From the NCBI RefSeq assembly GCF_002101315.1, contig NZ_CP020777.1, positions 62,001 to 126,000 on the forward strand: a stretch of DNA of 64,000 nucleotides. Direction: 5' to 3'. This document shows, one piece after another, positions 54,350 to 62,495 of this stretch (within the stretch, counting starts at the first letter, position 1; every line of letters begins with the position of its first letter). This stretch comes from Candidatus Pelagibacter sp. RS39. GTDB lineage: Bacteria; Pseudomonadota; Alphaproteobacteria; Pelagibacterales; Pelagibacteraceae. Position numbers and translations under genes: made by a program. A model generated the notes under the pieces. That model searched no databases. It worked only from the letters and a program-made list of their open reading frames with translations, and had not been told where the DNA came from.

Positions 54350-55135
54350 TTAACTTATATTTTTAGGATCCGGCATTCCAACCTTATTATATCCGGCATC
54401 TACATAATGGATTTCGCCTGTTACACCATTCGCAAGTTCACTAAGCAAATACAATGCTGAATTACCAACATCATGAATATCTACATTTCTTTTTAAAAAA
54501 GAGTGATCTTCGTTCCATTTATACAAAAATTTTGCATCACCTATTGCTGATGCTGCTAATGTTTTGATAGGCCCAGCACTTATAGCATTTACCCTTACTC
54601 CTTTTGTACCTAAATCTCTTGCAAGATATTTAACACTCGCTTCAAGAGCAGATTTACAAACACCCATCACATTATAATTTGGAATTGCTTTAGTGGACTC
54701 GTAAGTCAAAGTTAATAAACTTCCACCCTGCTTCATTACCTTTGAAGCTTCTTTTGCTACTTCAGTAAATGAAAAACATGAGATTAACATACTTCTTAAA
54801 AAGTTTTCTCTAGTTGTATTTAAATATTCACCTGATAATTCTGATTTGTCAGAGAAAGCTACTGCATGAACTACAAAATCAATTTCACCCCATTGGGACT
54901 TGATATCTTCAAATAATTTTATTACTTCATCTTTTTTTTCAACATCACAACTAAATGTAACGTTTGAATTTAATTTTTCTGCTAAAGGAACTACTCTTTT
55001 TTTAAGTGCGTCACCTAAATAAGTAAATGCTAGTTCTGCTCCTGCATCAGCTAATTTTTGAGAGATGCCCCACGCAATAGATCTCTCATTGGCAACACCC
55101 ATTATTAATCCTTTTTTACCTTTCATTAAACTCAT
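54350..55135 (-). CDS. fabI: Enoyl-[acyl-carrier-protein] reductase (NADH), FabI type
   Basis: FabI does the last reduction of each fatty-acid elongation cycle. KGLIMGVANERSIAWGISQK is the nucleotide-binding start typical of FabI. SLLTLTYESTKAIPNYNVMG and the Tyr-x6-Lys catalytic pair (Y...K in VMGVCKSALEASVKYLA) are present. The length of 261 residues is normal. It is the last gene of the fabA-fabB-fabI operon, two bases from fabB. Confidence 0.95.
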   Translation of the reverse strand: MSLMKGKKGLIMGVANERSIAWGISQKLADAGAELAFTYLGDALKKRVVPLAEKLNSNVTFSCDVEKKDEVIKLFEDIKSQWGEIDFVVHAVAFSDKSELSGEYLNTTRENFLRSMLISCFSFTEVAKEASKVMKQGGSLLTLTYESTKAIPNYNVMGVCKSALEASVKYLARDLGTKGVRVNAISAGPIKTLAASAIGDAKFLYKWNEDHSFLKRNVDIHDVGNSALYLLSELANGVTGEIHYVDAGYNKVGMPDPKNIS

Positions 55136-55137
55136 AA

Positions 55138-56349
55138 CTAAACCTTTTCAAAAATTAATGCTGCATTAGTCCCACCAAAACCAAAACTATTAGACATAAC
55201 TGTGTTTAAAGTTGCCCCAGTTTCTGTTTTTGCAATTATTGGGAATTTTTTAGCTTGCTCATCCATTTCGTTAATGTTTGCTGATCCTGTAATGAAATTA
55301 TTTTTCATCATAATTAAACAATAAATTGCTTCATGAACAGAAGCAGCACCCAACGGATGACCCGATAAAGATTTCGTTGAACTTATTTTTGGAATATTCT
55401 CTCCAAAAGTATCTTTTACTGCATTTAATTCTGTAATATCTCCAACTGGAGTTGACGTTCCATGTGTATTGATGTAATCAATTTTATTTTTTGCTGTAGC
55501 CATTGCCATTTGCATACATCTTACAGCTCCTTCACCTGAGGGTGCTACCATATCATATCCATCAGAAGTAGCTCCATAACCAGTTAATTCTGCATAAATT
55601 TTAGCCCCTCTAGCCTTTGCGTGCTCGTATTCTTCAAGTACCAAAACTCCACCACCACCTGCTATTACAAATCCATCTCTGGTTTTGTCGTATGCTCTTG
55701 ATGCTGTTTCTGGTTTATCATTATATTTTGATGATAAAGCAGTCATAGCATCAAACATAGCAGTCATCGCCCAATGAATCTCTTCACTTCCTCCAGCGAA
55801 TACAATATCCTGTTTGCCCATTTGTATTAATTCCATAGAATTTCCAATGCAGTGGCCGCTAGTCGCGCAGGCAGAACTCATTGTATAGTTTGTTCCTTTT
55901 ATTTTGAATGGAACTGCAAGTGTAGCAGAGGCAGTGCTTGCCATTGTTCTTGGAACAATAAATGGGCCCATTAATTTTGGAGTTTTGGCTCTAGTTTTAT
56001 CCGCGGCTAAAATTACATTTTCGATAGAGGGACCCCCAGAGCCCATTACAATTCCAGTTTTGAAATTGCTAACTTCATTTTCCTCTAAGCCCGAGTCTTT
56101 AATTGCCTCCTTCATTGCAATATAATTATAAGCTGAGCCTGAACCCATAAATCTTATTGTTTTTCTATCTACATGATCTTCAAGTTTAATATTAGGTTTT
56201 CCATGAACATGACTTTTAAGATTGTGTTCTTTGTACTCTTCAGAAAAAGAGATTCCTGATTTTGAGTTTAAAAGTGATTGATGCACCTCCTCTTGATTAT
56301 TACCTAAACAAGAAACAATGCCCAGCCCTGTAATAACTACTCTTCTCAT
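55138..56349 (-). CDS. fabB: 3-oxoacyl-ACP synthase I (FabB)
   Basis: FabB elongates acyl-ACPs and is needed for unsaturated fatty acids. The active-site Cys lies in [19 protein letters not shown] near residue 165. The two catalytic His are in [11 protein letters not shown] and [33 protein letters not shown] closes the protein. The length of 403 residues is typical of FabB. Its start overlaps the fabA stop by one base. Confidence 0.95.
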   Translation of the reverse strand: MRRVVITGLGIVSCLGNNQEEVHQSLLNSKSGISFSEEYKEHNLKSHVHGKPNIKLEDHVDRKTIRFMGSGSAYNYIAMKEAIKDSGLEENEVSNFKTGIVMGSGGPSIENVILAADKTRAKTPKLMGPFIVPRTMASTASATLAVPFKIKGTNYTMSSACATSGHCIGNSMELIQMGKQDIVFAGGSEEIHWAMTAMFDAMTALSSKYNDKPETASRAYDKTRDGFVIAGGGGVLVLEEYEHAKARGAKIYAELTGYGATSDGYDMVAPSGEGAVRCMQMAMATAKNKIDYINTHGTSTPVGDITELNAVKDTFGENIPKISSTKSLSGHPLGAASVHEAIYCLIMMKNNFITGSANINEMDEQAKKFPIIAKTETGATLNTVMSNSFGFGGTNAALIFEKV

Positions 56350-56849
56350 TATTTAAATAATCCTACTTTCAAACTTTCTGCTGAATAAATCTTTTTTCCA
56401 TCAGCCAAAACAATCCCATTAGCTAGGCCAACAGTAGTTCCGCCTGGGGACATAATTTTTTTCATATCAATTTCATATGTTACTAGCTTAACATTTTGTA
56501 ATACTTCACCTGTAAACTTTACTGTTCCAACTCCCAGTGCTCTTCCCTTCCCAGGTTTTCCTATCCAGCCCAAATAAAACCCAACTAGTTGCCACATAGC
56601 ATCAAGCCCAAGGCAACCTGGCATTACAGGGTCTTCTTTAAAGTGACAATCAAAAAACCAAAGATCATTTTTGATGTCTAGTTCAGCTTTTAATAAACCT
56701 TTTTTAAAAGTTCCCTTGTCATCATTAATTTCTGTAATTCTATCAAACATAAGCATTGGTGGAAGAGGTAATTTAGCATTACCAGGACCAAATAACTTAC
56801 CCTCACCACAATTTATAAGTTCATCATATGAGAAAGAGTTTTTTTTCAT
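56349..56849 (-). CDS. fabA: 3-hydroxydecanoyl-ACP dehydratase/isomerase (FabA)
   Basis: FabA introduces the cis double bond for unsaturated fatty acids. [20 protein letters not shown] near residue 68 carries the catalytic His, and [20 protein letters not shown] follows with the catalytic Asp region just before. The length of 166 residues is normal. It is the first gene of the fabA-fabB-fabI operon and diverges from irr across 93 bases. irr-fabA-fabB-fabI linkage is common in Alphaproteobacteria. Confidence 0.95.
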   Translation of the reverse strand: MKKNSFSYDELINCGEGKLFGPGNAKLPLPPMLMFDRITEINDDKGTFKKGLLKAELDIKNDLWFFDCHFKEDPVMPGCLGLDAMWQLVGFYLGWIGKPGKGRALGVGTVKFTGEVLQNVKLVTYEIDMKKIMSPGGTTVGLANGIVLADGKKIYSAESLKVGLFK

Positions 56850-56907
56850 AAAATTGAGTATCTTATTTACTTGATTTTGAAATTATATAATATAATTATA
56901 ATGCTAG

Positions 56908-56924
56908 TTTAGAATAATTTTAAC
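56908..56924. promoter_or_regulatory. Irr-box (ICE)-like palindrome upstream of irr
   Basis: TTTAGAA-TAA-TTTTAAC matches the iron control element TTTAGAA-YNR-TTCTAAA in the left half fully, in the YNR centre and in 5 of 7 right-half positions. It lies 19 bases before the irr GTG and 59 bases from the fabA ATG. Autoregulation of irr, or control of fabA, is possible. Confidence 0.5.
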
Positions 56925-56942
56925 TAACAATTTACTTAAATA

Positions 56943-57341
56943 GTGAAATATATAGAAAAATTAAGAAATTCAGGATTAAGACCTACTAAACAAAGAGTCC
57001 AAATATGCGAAGTACTGTTTGATACAGAAAAAACATTTCATTTTACAATAAATGAGCTGGAACAAAAAATTAAAGATAAAATTGATAATAAAATATCCTT
57101 AGCAACGATTTATAATACGGTCCATGCCTTTGAAAAAAAGGGATATTTAAAACAAATTCCTATAAATTCGAATCAAACTTATTTTGACACAAACATTACC
57201 AATCATCATCATTTTTATGATTTGAAAGATGGTAAATTAATTGACCTAGAAAACTCTGATGTAGGACCTATAAATATTAAAAGAAAAATTAATGGAAAGA
57301 AAATCAAGTCCATTGAAGTTTTGGTCAAACTTGAAGACTAA
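56943..57341 (+). CDS. irr: Iron response regulator Irr (Fur superfamily)
   Basis: Irr regulates heme and iron genes in Alphaproteobacteria and is destabilised or inactivated by heme. The 132-residue protein starts at a GTG. It has the winged helix (GLRPTKQRVQICEVLF, then ISLATIYNTVHAFEKKGYL) and YFDTNITNHHHFYDL, where the His88-His90 cluster matches the heme/metal site of Irr. The Fur CxxC motifs are absent. It is divergent from fabA, and katG lies downstream. Sites resembling its box sit upstream of irr and katG. Confidence 0.86.
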   Translation: MKYIEKLRNSGLRPTKQRVQICEVLFDTEKTFHFTINELEQKIKDKIDNKISLATIYNTVHAFEKKGYLKQIPINSNQTYFDTNITNHHHFYDLKDGKLIDLENSDVGPINIKRKINGKKIKSIEVLVKLED

Positions 57342-57374
57342 TCTATTAACTTGCTGAGCGTCATTATTAACCAA

Positions 57375-57403
57375 TTGACAGCTATTTAGAACCATTATAA
57401 ACT
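57375..57403 (+). promoter_or_regulatory. Predicted katG promoter
   Basis: A consensus -35 TTGACA (57375-57380) is followed after 17 bases by TAAACT (57398-57403). An ICE-like palindrome overlaps the spacer and -10. The transcription start would fall near 57410, 28 bases before the katG ATG. Confidence 0.6.
57385..57401. promoter_or_regulatory. Irr-box (ICE)-like palindrome in the katG promoter
   Basis: TTTAGAA-CCA-TTATAAA matches TTTAGAA-YNR-TTCTAAA at 13 of 14 arm positions and in the YNR centre. It lies between and over the predicted -35 and -10 elements, a position expected for repression. Irr is encoded immediately upstream. Confidence 0.62.
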
Positions 57404-57437
57404 ACAATATATATTGAATTTAATCATAGGAATATAA

Positions 57438-59675
57438 ATGAGCACTGAAAATTTTAAAAATAAATCTTTTAAAACTAATGAATTAAGTAAATGTCCTTTT
57501 ACAGGAGCGGGCACACCTGCAAAGTTTTCTGCAGGAAGAGGTCAAACAGTAAGAGATTTCTGGCCAAATAGTTTAAATTTAAAAATTCTTAGTCAGCATT
57601 CAAATTTATCAAACCCTATGGATAAAAAATTTAATTATGCAAAAGAATTCAAAAAACTTAATTATAAGGGGCTTAAAAAAGATTTAAAAAAATTAATGAC
57701 AGACTCACAAGAATGGTGGCCTGCAGATTATGGTCATTATGGTCCTTTATTTATCCGACTAGCATGGCATGCTGCAGGAACTTATAGGACTGGTGATGGT
57801 AGAGGTGGTGCCGGCACTGGTAACCAAAGATTTGCACCACTTAATTCTTGGCCAGATAACGTGAATTTAGACAAAGCAAGATTACTTTTATGGCCAATTA
57901 AAAAAAAGTACGGAAGAAAAATTTCATGGGCTGATCTATTTATATTAGTTGGAAACGTAGCATTAGACTCTATGGGTTTTAAAACTTTTGGTTTTGGCGC
58001 AGGTAGAACTGATATCTGGGAACCAGAGGATGATATTTATTGGGGTTCAGAAAAAGAAATGCTAGGCGTGGAAAGATATAGTGGAAAAAGAGATTTGGAG
58101 CAGCCGTTAGGCGCTTCTCACATGGGCTTGATTTACGTGAATCCACAAGGTCCAGATGCAAATCCAGATCCACTACTAGCAGCACATGACATCAGAGAGA
58201 CATTTGGAAGAATGGCTATGAATGATTATGAGACAGCAGCTTTAGTTGCTGGAGGACATACATTTGGAAAATCTCATGGAGCAGCATCAGAGTCTTACAA
58301 GGGTCCAGATCCAGAAGCTTCAAAACTTCAAGATCAGTCTACTGGATGGAATAGTGGATATAAATCTGGTAAAGGCGTCGATACAATAAGCAGTGGTATT
58401 GAAGGTGCTTGGACTCAAAATCCTACAAAATGGGATATGGGTTATTTGGATTGTTTATATGGTCATGATTGGGAGTTAACAAAAAGTCCAGCTGGAGCTC
58501 ATCAATGGACTCCAAAGAAAAATGGTCAAAAAATTAAAATGGTTCCTGATGCGCACCAAAAAGGTGTGCTTCATCCGCCAATGATGCAAACAACAGATAT
58601 ATCAATGAAAGTTGATCCGAGTTATGGACCAATTACAAAGCATTTTCATCAAAACCCTAAAGAGTTTCATGATGCATTTGCTCGAGCATGGTTTAAATTA
58701 ACTCACAGAGATATGGGTCCTAGAGTTTGTTACTTGGGAAGTGAAGTTCCAAAAGAGCAATTAATTTGGCAAGACCCAATTGATAAACCAAAGTACAAAC
58801 TAAAATCAAAAGATATAAAAGATTTAAAAAACAAAATTTCTAAATCAAAAATATCAATTTCAGATTTAGTTTCTACTGCATGGGCATCAGCTTCAACTTT
58901 TAGAGGATCAGATAAAAGAGGTGGTGCTAACGGTGCAAGAGTAATGCTAGAACCGCAAAAAAACTGGGCTGTGAATAATCCTAAGAAATTATCAACTGTG
59001 GTAAAAGCTTTAAATAAAATTAAAGATCAATTTGATAATAAAAAGAAAAGTGTATCAATGGCAGACTTAATTGTTTTGGCAGGTGGCGTTGGTATTGAGA
59101 TGGCAGCTAAAAAAGCAGGTCATAAAGTTAATGTTCCATTTTCAGCAGGTAGAGGAGATGCAAGACAAGATCAAACCGATATTCATTCTTTTGGTCTTCT
59201 TGAACCTCAGGCAGATGGTTTTAGAAATTATCTTAATGGCGGAGCTTCAAATGTCTCAGCAGAAGAAAAATTGGTTGATAAAGCGCAACTAATGGGTCTG
59301 ACTGCACCAGAAATGACAGCACTTATAGGTGGTATGAGAGTTTTAAATACTAACTATGATGGTTCAAATTATGGTGTATTTACAAGTAAACCTGGTTCTC
59401 TTACTAATGATTATTTCGTAAATCTATTAGACATGAATACTACATGGAAAGAGGAAGATAAATCAGAACAAACTTTTGTTGGAAAAGATAGAAAAACTCA
59501 AAAAACTAAATGGAAAGCAACAAGAGTTGATTTAATTTTTGGTTCAAATTCTCAATTAAGAGCTCTTGCGGAAGTTTATGCCTGTGAGGACTCAAGTGAA
59601 AAATTTGTTAAAGATTTTATAGCTGCATGGGTAAAAGTTATGAATTCTGATCGATTTGATTTAAAATTAAATTAA
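57438..59675 (+). CDS. katG: Catalase-peroxidase
   Basis: KatG is a heme enzyme that degrades hydrogen peroxide. The distal site [13 protein letters not shown] has Arg107, Trp110 and His111. [12 protein letters not shown] carries the adduct Tyr. The proximal His is in [14 protein letters not shown]. The duplicated C-terminal half lacks heme ligands, as usual. The length of 745 residues is normal. A good TTGACA promoter overlaps an ICE-like box. A 2OG-oxygenase-like gene follows 23 bases later. Confidence 0.97.
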   Translation: MSTENFKNKSFKTNELSKCPFTGAGTPAKFSAGRGQTVRDFWPNSLNLKILSQHSNLSNPMDKKFNYAKEFKKLNYKGLKKDLKKLMTDSQEWWPADYGHYGPLFIRLAWHAAGTYRTGDGRGGAGTGNQRFAPLNSWPDNVNLDKARLLLWPIKKKYGRKISWADLFILVGNVALDSMGFKTFGFGAGRTDIWEPEDDIYWGSEKEMLGVERYSGKRDLEQPLGASHMGLIYVNPQGPDANPDPLLAAHDIRETFGRMAMNDYETAALVAGGHTFGKSHGAASESYKGPDPEASKLQDQSTGWNSGYKSGKGVDTISSGIEGAWTQNPTKWDMGYLDCLYGHDWELTKSPAGAHQWTPKKNGQKIKMVPDAHQKGVLHPPMMQTTDISMKVDPSYGPITKHFHQNPKEFHDAFARAWFKLTHRDMGPRVCYLGSEVPKEQLIWQDPIDKPKYKLKSKDIKDLKNKISKSKISISDLVSTAWASASTFRGSDKRGGANGARVMLEPQKNWAVNNPKKLSTVVKALNKIKDQFDNKKKSVSMADLIVLAGGVGIEMAAKKAGHKVNVPFSAGRGDARQDQTDIHSFGLLEPQADGFRNYLNGGASNVSAEEKLVDKAQLMGLTAPEMTALIGGMRVLNTNYDGSNYGVFTSKPGSLTNDYFVNLLDMNTTWKEEDKSEQTFVGKDRKTQKTKWKATRVDLIFGSNSQLRALAEVYACEDSSEKFVKDFIAAWVKVMNSDRFDLKLN

Positions 59676-59698
59676 ATTTGAAAAAAAGATAAAGTTAT

Positions 59699-60295
59699 AT
59701 GGCAACAGCAAATTTTGAGGATTTTTACGAAGTTCCAAATTTAAATTTTGACATTTCAAAGTTAAAAGACGACTTAGATAAAATTTTGAAATTAAAAAAA
59801 TTTAATACACCAGGTGTTACACATTTTGGTGCAATTCCATTAAACCAAATTCCAGACGATAAGAGCTCGATTGAAGGGAGCAATATTAGAGGAAAATATT
59901 GGACAATTGCAGATGAAACTGGAAAAGAGGTTTCAAGAGATGTTGATATAGATGAGTCTAAATATACACAATTAATACCTGAATTTGAAAATACATACTT
60001 TGCAAAAGTTTACGAAGTTTTAAGCAAGAGATTTAAATTGGGAAGGGTTAGGCTCTTATTAAAAGAGCCTAGATCAACTTTGAGTTGGCACAAAGATCCA
60101 GAATGTAGGCTTCATGTGCCTATAATCACAAATAAAGGGTGTTCAATGGTTATAGAGAATGTTGCTAAACATTTACCCGCAGATGGTAAAGTTTGGATTA
60201 CAAATAACACTAAATATCATAATTTTTTTAATGGAGGTGAACAGGCTAGAATACACCTTGTAGCTTGTGTTCTTGAGAGTCCTTTTAAAAACTGA
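59699..60295 (+). CDS. Aspartyl/asparaginyl beta-hydroxylase-like 2-oxoglutarate Fe(II) dioxygenase
   Basis: The 198-residue protein has the cupin-type iron facial triad His131-x-Asp133 in WHKDPECRLHVPI and His174 in NTKYHNFFNGGEQARIHLVA. Arg184 is placed to bind 2-oxoglutarate. This pattern fits the Asp/Asn beta-hydroxylase family rather than catalases. The substrate is unknown. The gene follows katG closely and its stop overlaps the DUF2061 ATG by one base, so the three may share a transcript. A redox or iron link to katG is only suggested by context. Confidence 0.75.
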   Translation: MATANFEDFYEVPNLNFDISKLKDDLDKILKLKKFNTPGVTHFGAIPLNQIPDDKSSIEGSNIRGKYWTIADETGKEVSRDVDIDESKYTQLIPEFENTYFAKVYEVLSKRFKLGRVRLLLKEPRSTLSWHKDPECRLHVPIITNKGCSMVIENVAKHLPADGKVWITNNTKYHNFFNGGEQARIHLVACVLESPFKN

Positions 60296-60537
60296 TGGAA
60301 ATTACTAAAGGCATATTTCAAGCATCTCAAAATATTTATCAAAATAATAAAGGTTCATTACTTAGAACAGTAATTTATACAATTGGACATTTTGCAATTG
60401 CAATTACTGTTTTAATGTTGGTTGCGGATGTATCTTTTAAAGTTGCTCTAACTGATGCAATTGTTGAACCAATTGCAAATTCAATTTGGTATTTTATTTT
60501 AGATAAATGGTGGACAAGCAAATCAAAAAATAACTAG
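60295..60537 (+). CDS. DUF2061 small membrane protein
   Basis: The 80-residue protein has two hydrophobic segments at about residues 25-43 and 52-70. SLLRTVIYTIGHFAIAI and the C-terminal EPIANSIWYFILDKWW match DUF2061, whose role is not known to me. It is coupled to the dioxygenase gene by a TGATGG overlap. The 119-base gap after it holds the Fur-like repeats. Confidence 0.75.
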   Translation: MEITKGIFQASQNIYQNNKGSLLRTVIYTIGHFAIAITVLMLVADVSFKVALTDAIVEPIANSIWYFILDKWWTSKSKNN

Positions 60538-60568
60538 TTCATAATATTAACTAAAAAAAAGCAATTAG

Positions 60569-60612
60569 TAATCATTCGCAAAAAAAAATCACGATAATAA
60601 TAATCATTCGCA
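60569..60612. promoter_or_regulatory. Paired Fur-box-like direct repeats
   Basis: TAATCATTCGCA occurs at 60569-60580 and 60601-60612, 32 bases apart, or about three helical turns. The second lies in GATAATAATAATCATTCGC (60593-60611), which matches the E. coli Fur box GATAATGATAATCATTATC at 16 of 19 positions. The repeats lie 45 to 88 bases upstream of the 59-residue Cys-rich gene. The Fur-family protein at 41682 is a possible binder. Confidence 0.5.
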
Positions 60613-60656
60613 TGGATAATTATTGAAAAAATTTTATTTATGATTAATTTTTAATT

Positions 60657-60836
60657 ATGCAAATAGAAAATTATAATTGTAAAAAATGTGGACTGACAAT
60701 TTCTTCAACTTGTTCTAAGTGTGATAAAATTGTTGATGTTGAAGTCCTTGATGATGGTTGTATTGTCCAGAAAACAAAATGTTTAGATTGTGCAAATGCT
60801 CCGGTAATCAAGGATGTTTGTGAGCAACAAAAATAG
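60657..60836 (+). CDS. Cys-rich small protein (59 aa), putative metal-binding
   Basis: A 59-residue frame starts at 60657. It contains eight Cys in three CxxC pairs (CKKC at 8-11, CSKC at 19-22, CLDC at 42-45) plus Cys35 and Cys55. This is typical of zinc-ribbon or small metal-binding proteins. I recognise no family. It lacks a signal peptide, so it should be cytoplasmic. Fur-box-like repeats precede it. The gene ends 32 bases before the convergent SH3 gene. Metal binding is inferred from the Cys pattern. Confidence 0.65.
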   Translation: MQIENYNCKKCGLTISSTCSKCDKIVDVEVLDDGCIVQKTKCLDCANAPVIKDVCEQQK

Positions 60837-60868
60837 TTTAGGATAAAATTAAATAAGGGTGATAAAAA

Positions 60869-61309
60869 TTAGTTAAGGCCCCATGAATTTTCTATTTTAA
60901 TCCAGCCTTTAAAACTACCAGTTTTAATCTTGCACCAATTATTATTACATTTCTGAACTAACAAAACTCTACCCTTTTTTATTTTCGCCAAAGGTTTTGA
61001 AAAATTTGTTGGTTTACTAAATAAAACTTTATCTGTTTTAGGTATTATTGAATTTACCTTTTTAAGTTGAGAAACATGTATCCACCCACTATTATTTTTG
61101 AGATCAATAATCCTTCTAAAATTTTCTTTTTTATCAATCTGTTTTATGGGTAAATTGATCTTTTTATAGATATATTTAATAGGATATTCAAATCCTGGAC
61201 CGTATCTAACATTAACTTTATTTTTTTTTAATGAAAGGAAAGTTTCATTTGCAAAAACGTAAAATGGAAAAAAAATCCAGATTAAAATTAAAAAATATAG
61301 TTTTTTCAT
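60869..61309 (-). CDS. SH3-domain exported protein
   Basis: The 146-residue protein has a signal peptide ending VFA near residue 20. Two bacterial SH3-like repeats follow: residues ~25-85, starting KKNKVNVRYGPGFEYPIKYI, and ~90-146, with VLLVQKCNNNWCKIKTGSFK. Alphaproteobacteria commonly carry such a protein, which is thought to act in the periplasm, perhaps on peptidoglycan. It is 14 bases from the ThiF-family gene and reads in the same direction. Confidence 0.82.
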   Translation of the reverse strand: MKKLYFLILIWIFFPFYVFANETFLSLKKNKVNVRYGPGFEYPIKYIYKKINLPIKQIDKKENFRRIIDLKNNSGWIHVSQLKKVNSIIPKTDKVLFSKPTNFSKPLAKIKKGRVLLVQKCNNNWCKIKTGSFKGWIKIENSWGLN

Positions 61310-61323
61310 TATTTAGCGACAAC

Positions 61324-62061
61324 TTATTTCTTATTAAATTTAACTTTTCTAAAATTAAGATTTAAAAGATCAATAATTAATATTTGATTTTTCAAGTTTT
61401 GCCCAATTTTCATTATCATTTTCAATGCCTCATTTGCTTGGGTTGTTCCCACAATTGATGCAGTTGTGCCTAGAACACCCTCAAATTCACAATTTAAGTT
61501 ATCGTCTGAAATCTCATTTTCTTGGTAGAAACTTTTTAAAGAAGCAGTTTTTCTATCATTAAAGTCAAATGAAAATACATGACCATCAAATTTGCTAATT
61601 GCTCCTGTTATTAATTTTTTTTTTAATTTTTTACAATAATCATTAATTAAAAATTTAGTTTTAAAATTATCTGACCCATCAATTATGATTTCATAATCTT
61701 TAATTATTTTTTTAATGTTATTCCTATCAAGCCTTGCTTTATAAGTTTTAATTTTGGTAGAAGGATTTATTTCTCTTAGTTTTTTTGCAGCTACATTAAC
61801 CTTTGATTTTTTTATATCTTTAGAGGTAAATAAGCTTTGTCTATGTATATTAGAAAGATTAACAATATCGTTATCGATGAGGCCAATATTTCCAATACCA
61901 GCTCTTACTAGATTTTCTGCAGCCGGACAACCCAAACCTCCAACACCAACGATTAAAATTTTAGAGGATAAAATTTTTTTTTGACCTTTCGCTCCTATGT
62001 TTTTTAAAACTAATTGTCTTGAGAACCTTTCAATTTGAGATTTGTTTAGAGTTTCTCTCAT
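61324..62061 (-). CDS. ThiF/MoeB/HesA-family adenylyltransferase, zinc-site-less form
   Basis: These E1-like enzymes adenylate the C-terminus of ubiquitin-like sulfur carriers (ThiS, MoaD). The 245-residue protein has VGVGGLGCPAAENLVRAGIG at about 38-57 and NLSNIHRQSLFTSKDIKKSK, both conserved. GSDNFKTKFLINDYC and the CEFEGVLGTTASIVGTTQA region follow. The zinc CxxC pairs of MoeB/ThiF (CYRC and the C-terminal CxxC) are missing. The partner carrier is not in the window. The gene overlaps dut by four bases. Confidence 0.82.
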   Translation of the reverse strand: MRETLNKSQIERFSRQLVLKNIGAKGQKKILSSKILIVGVGGLGCPAAENLVRAGIGNIGLIDNDIVNLSNIHRQSLFTSKDIKKSKVNVAAKKLREINPSTKIKTYKARLDRNNIKKIIKDYEIIIDGSDNFKTKFLINDYCKKLKKKLITGAISKFDGHVFSFDFNDRKTASLKSFYQENEISDDNLNCEFEGVLGTTASIVGTTQANEALKMIMKIGQNLKNQILIIDLLNLNFRKVKFNKK

Positions 62062-62495
62062 TTACCAGTCGAACCAAAACCTCCTGCTCCTCTTACAGAC
62101 TCTGGAAGTTCATTTGTTTCTTCTAAATCCATTTTTATAATTGGAGTTAAAATCATTTGAGCTACTCTATCATTGTTATTTATATTAAAGCTTTTGTTAC
62201 CATGATTAAATAAAATAACTTTTATTTCTCCTCTATAATCACTATCAATTGTGCCAGGTGTATTTAAAACGCTTATATTATTTTTTGCCGCCAATCCTGA
62301 TCTTGGTCTAATTTGAATTTCATATTCTTTGGGAAATGCAACTGATAATCCAGTTGGTATAAGGCATGATTCTCCTGGTTTTAATTCAATTGTTTTATCT
62401 ATATTTGCCATTAGATCCATACCAGATGCACCGTCAGTTTTATATGAAGGTAATTTTACAGAAGGTTTTAATTTTTTAACTAAAACTTTAATCAT
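62058..62495 (-). CDS. dut: Deoxyuridine 5'-triphosphate nucleotidohydrolase
   Basis: Dut hydrolyses dUTP to dUMP and PPi and so limits uracil in DNA. The five trimeric dUTPase motifs are visible: ASGMDLMA, PRSGLAAK, GTIDSDYRGEI, RVAQMIL and the C-terminal RGAGGFGSTGK arm. The length of 145 residues is typical. It is coupled to coaBC (one-base overlap) and to the ThiF-family gene. coaBC-dut adjacency is conserved widely in Proteobacteria. Confidence 0.96.
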   Translation of the reverse strand: MIKVLVKKLKPSVKLPSYKTDGASGMDLMANIDKTIELKPGESCLIPTGLSVAFPKEYEIQIRPRSGLAAKNNISVLNTPGTIDSDYRGEIKVILFNHGNKSFNINNNDRVAQMILTPIIKMDLEETNELPESVRGAGGFGSTGK

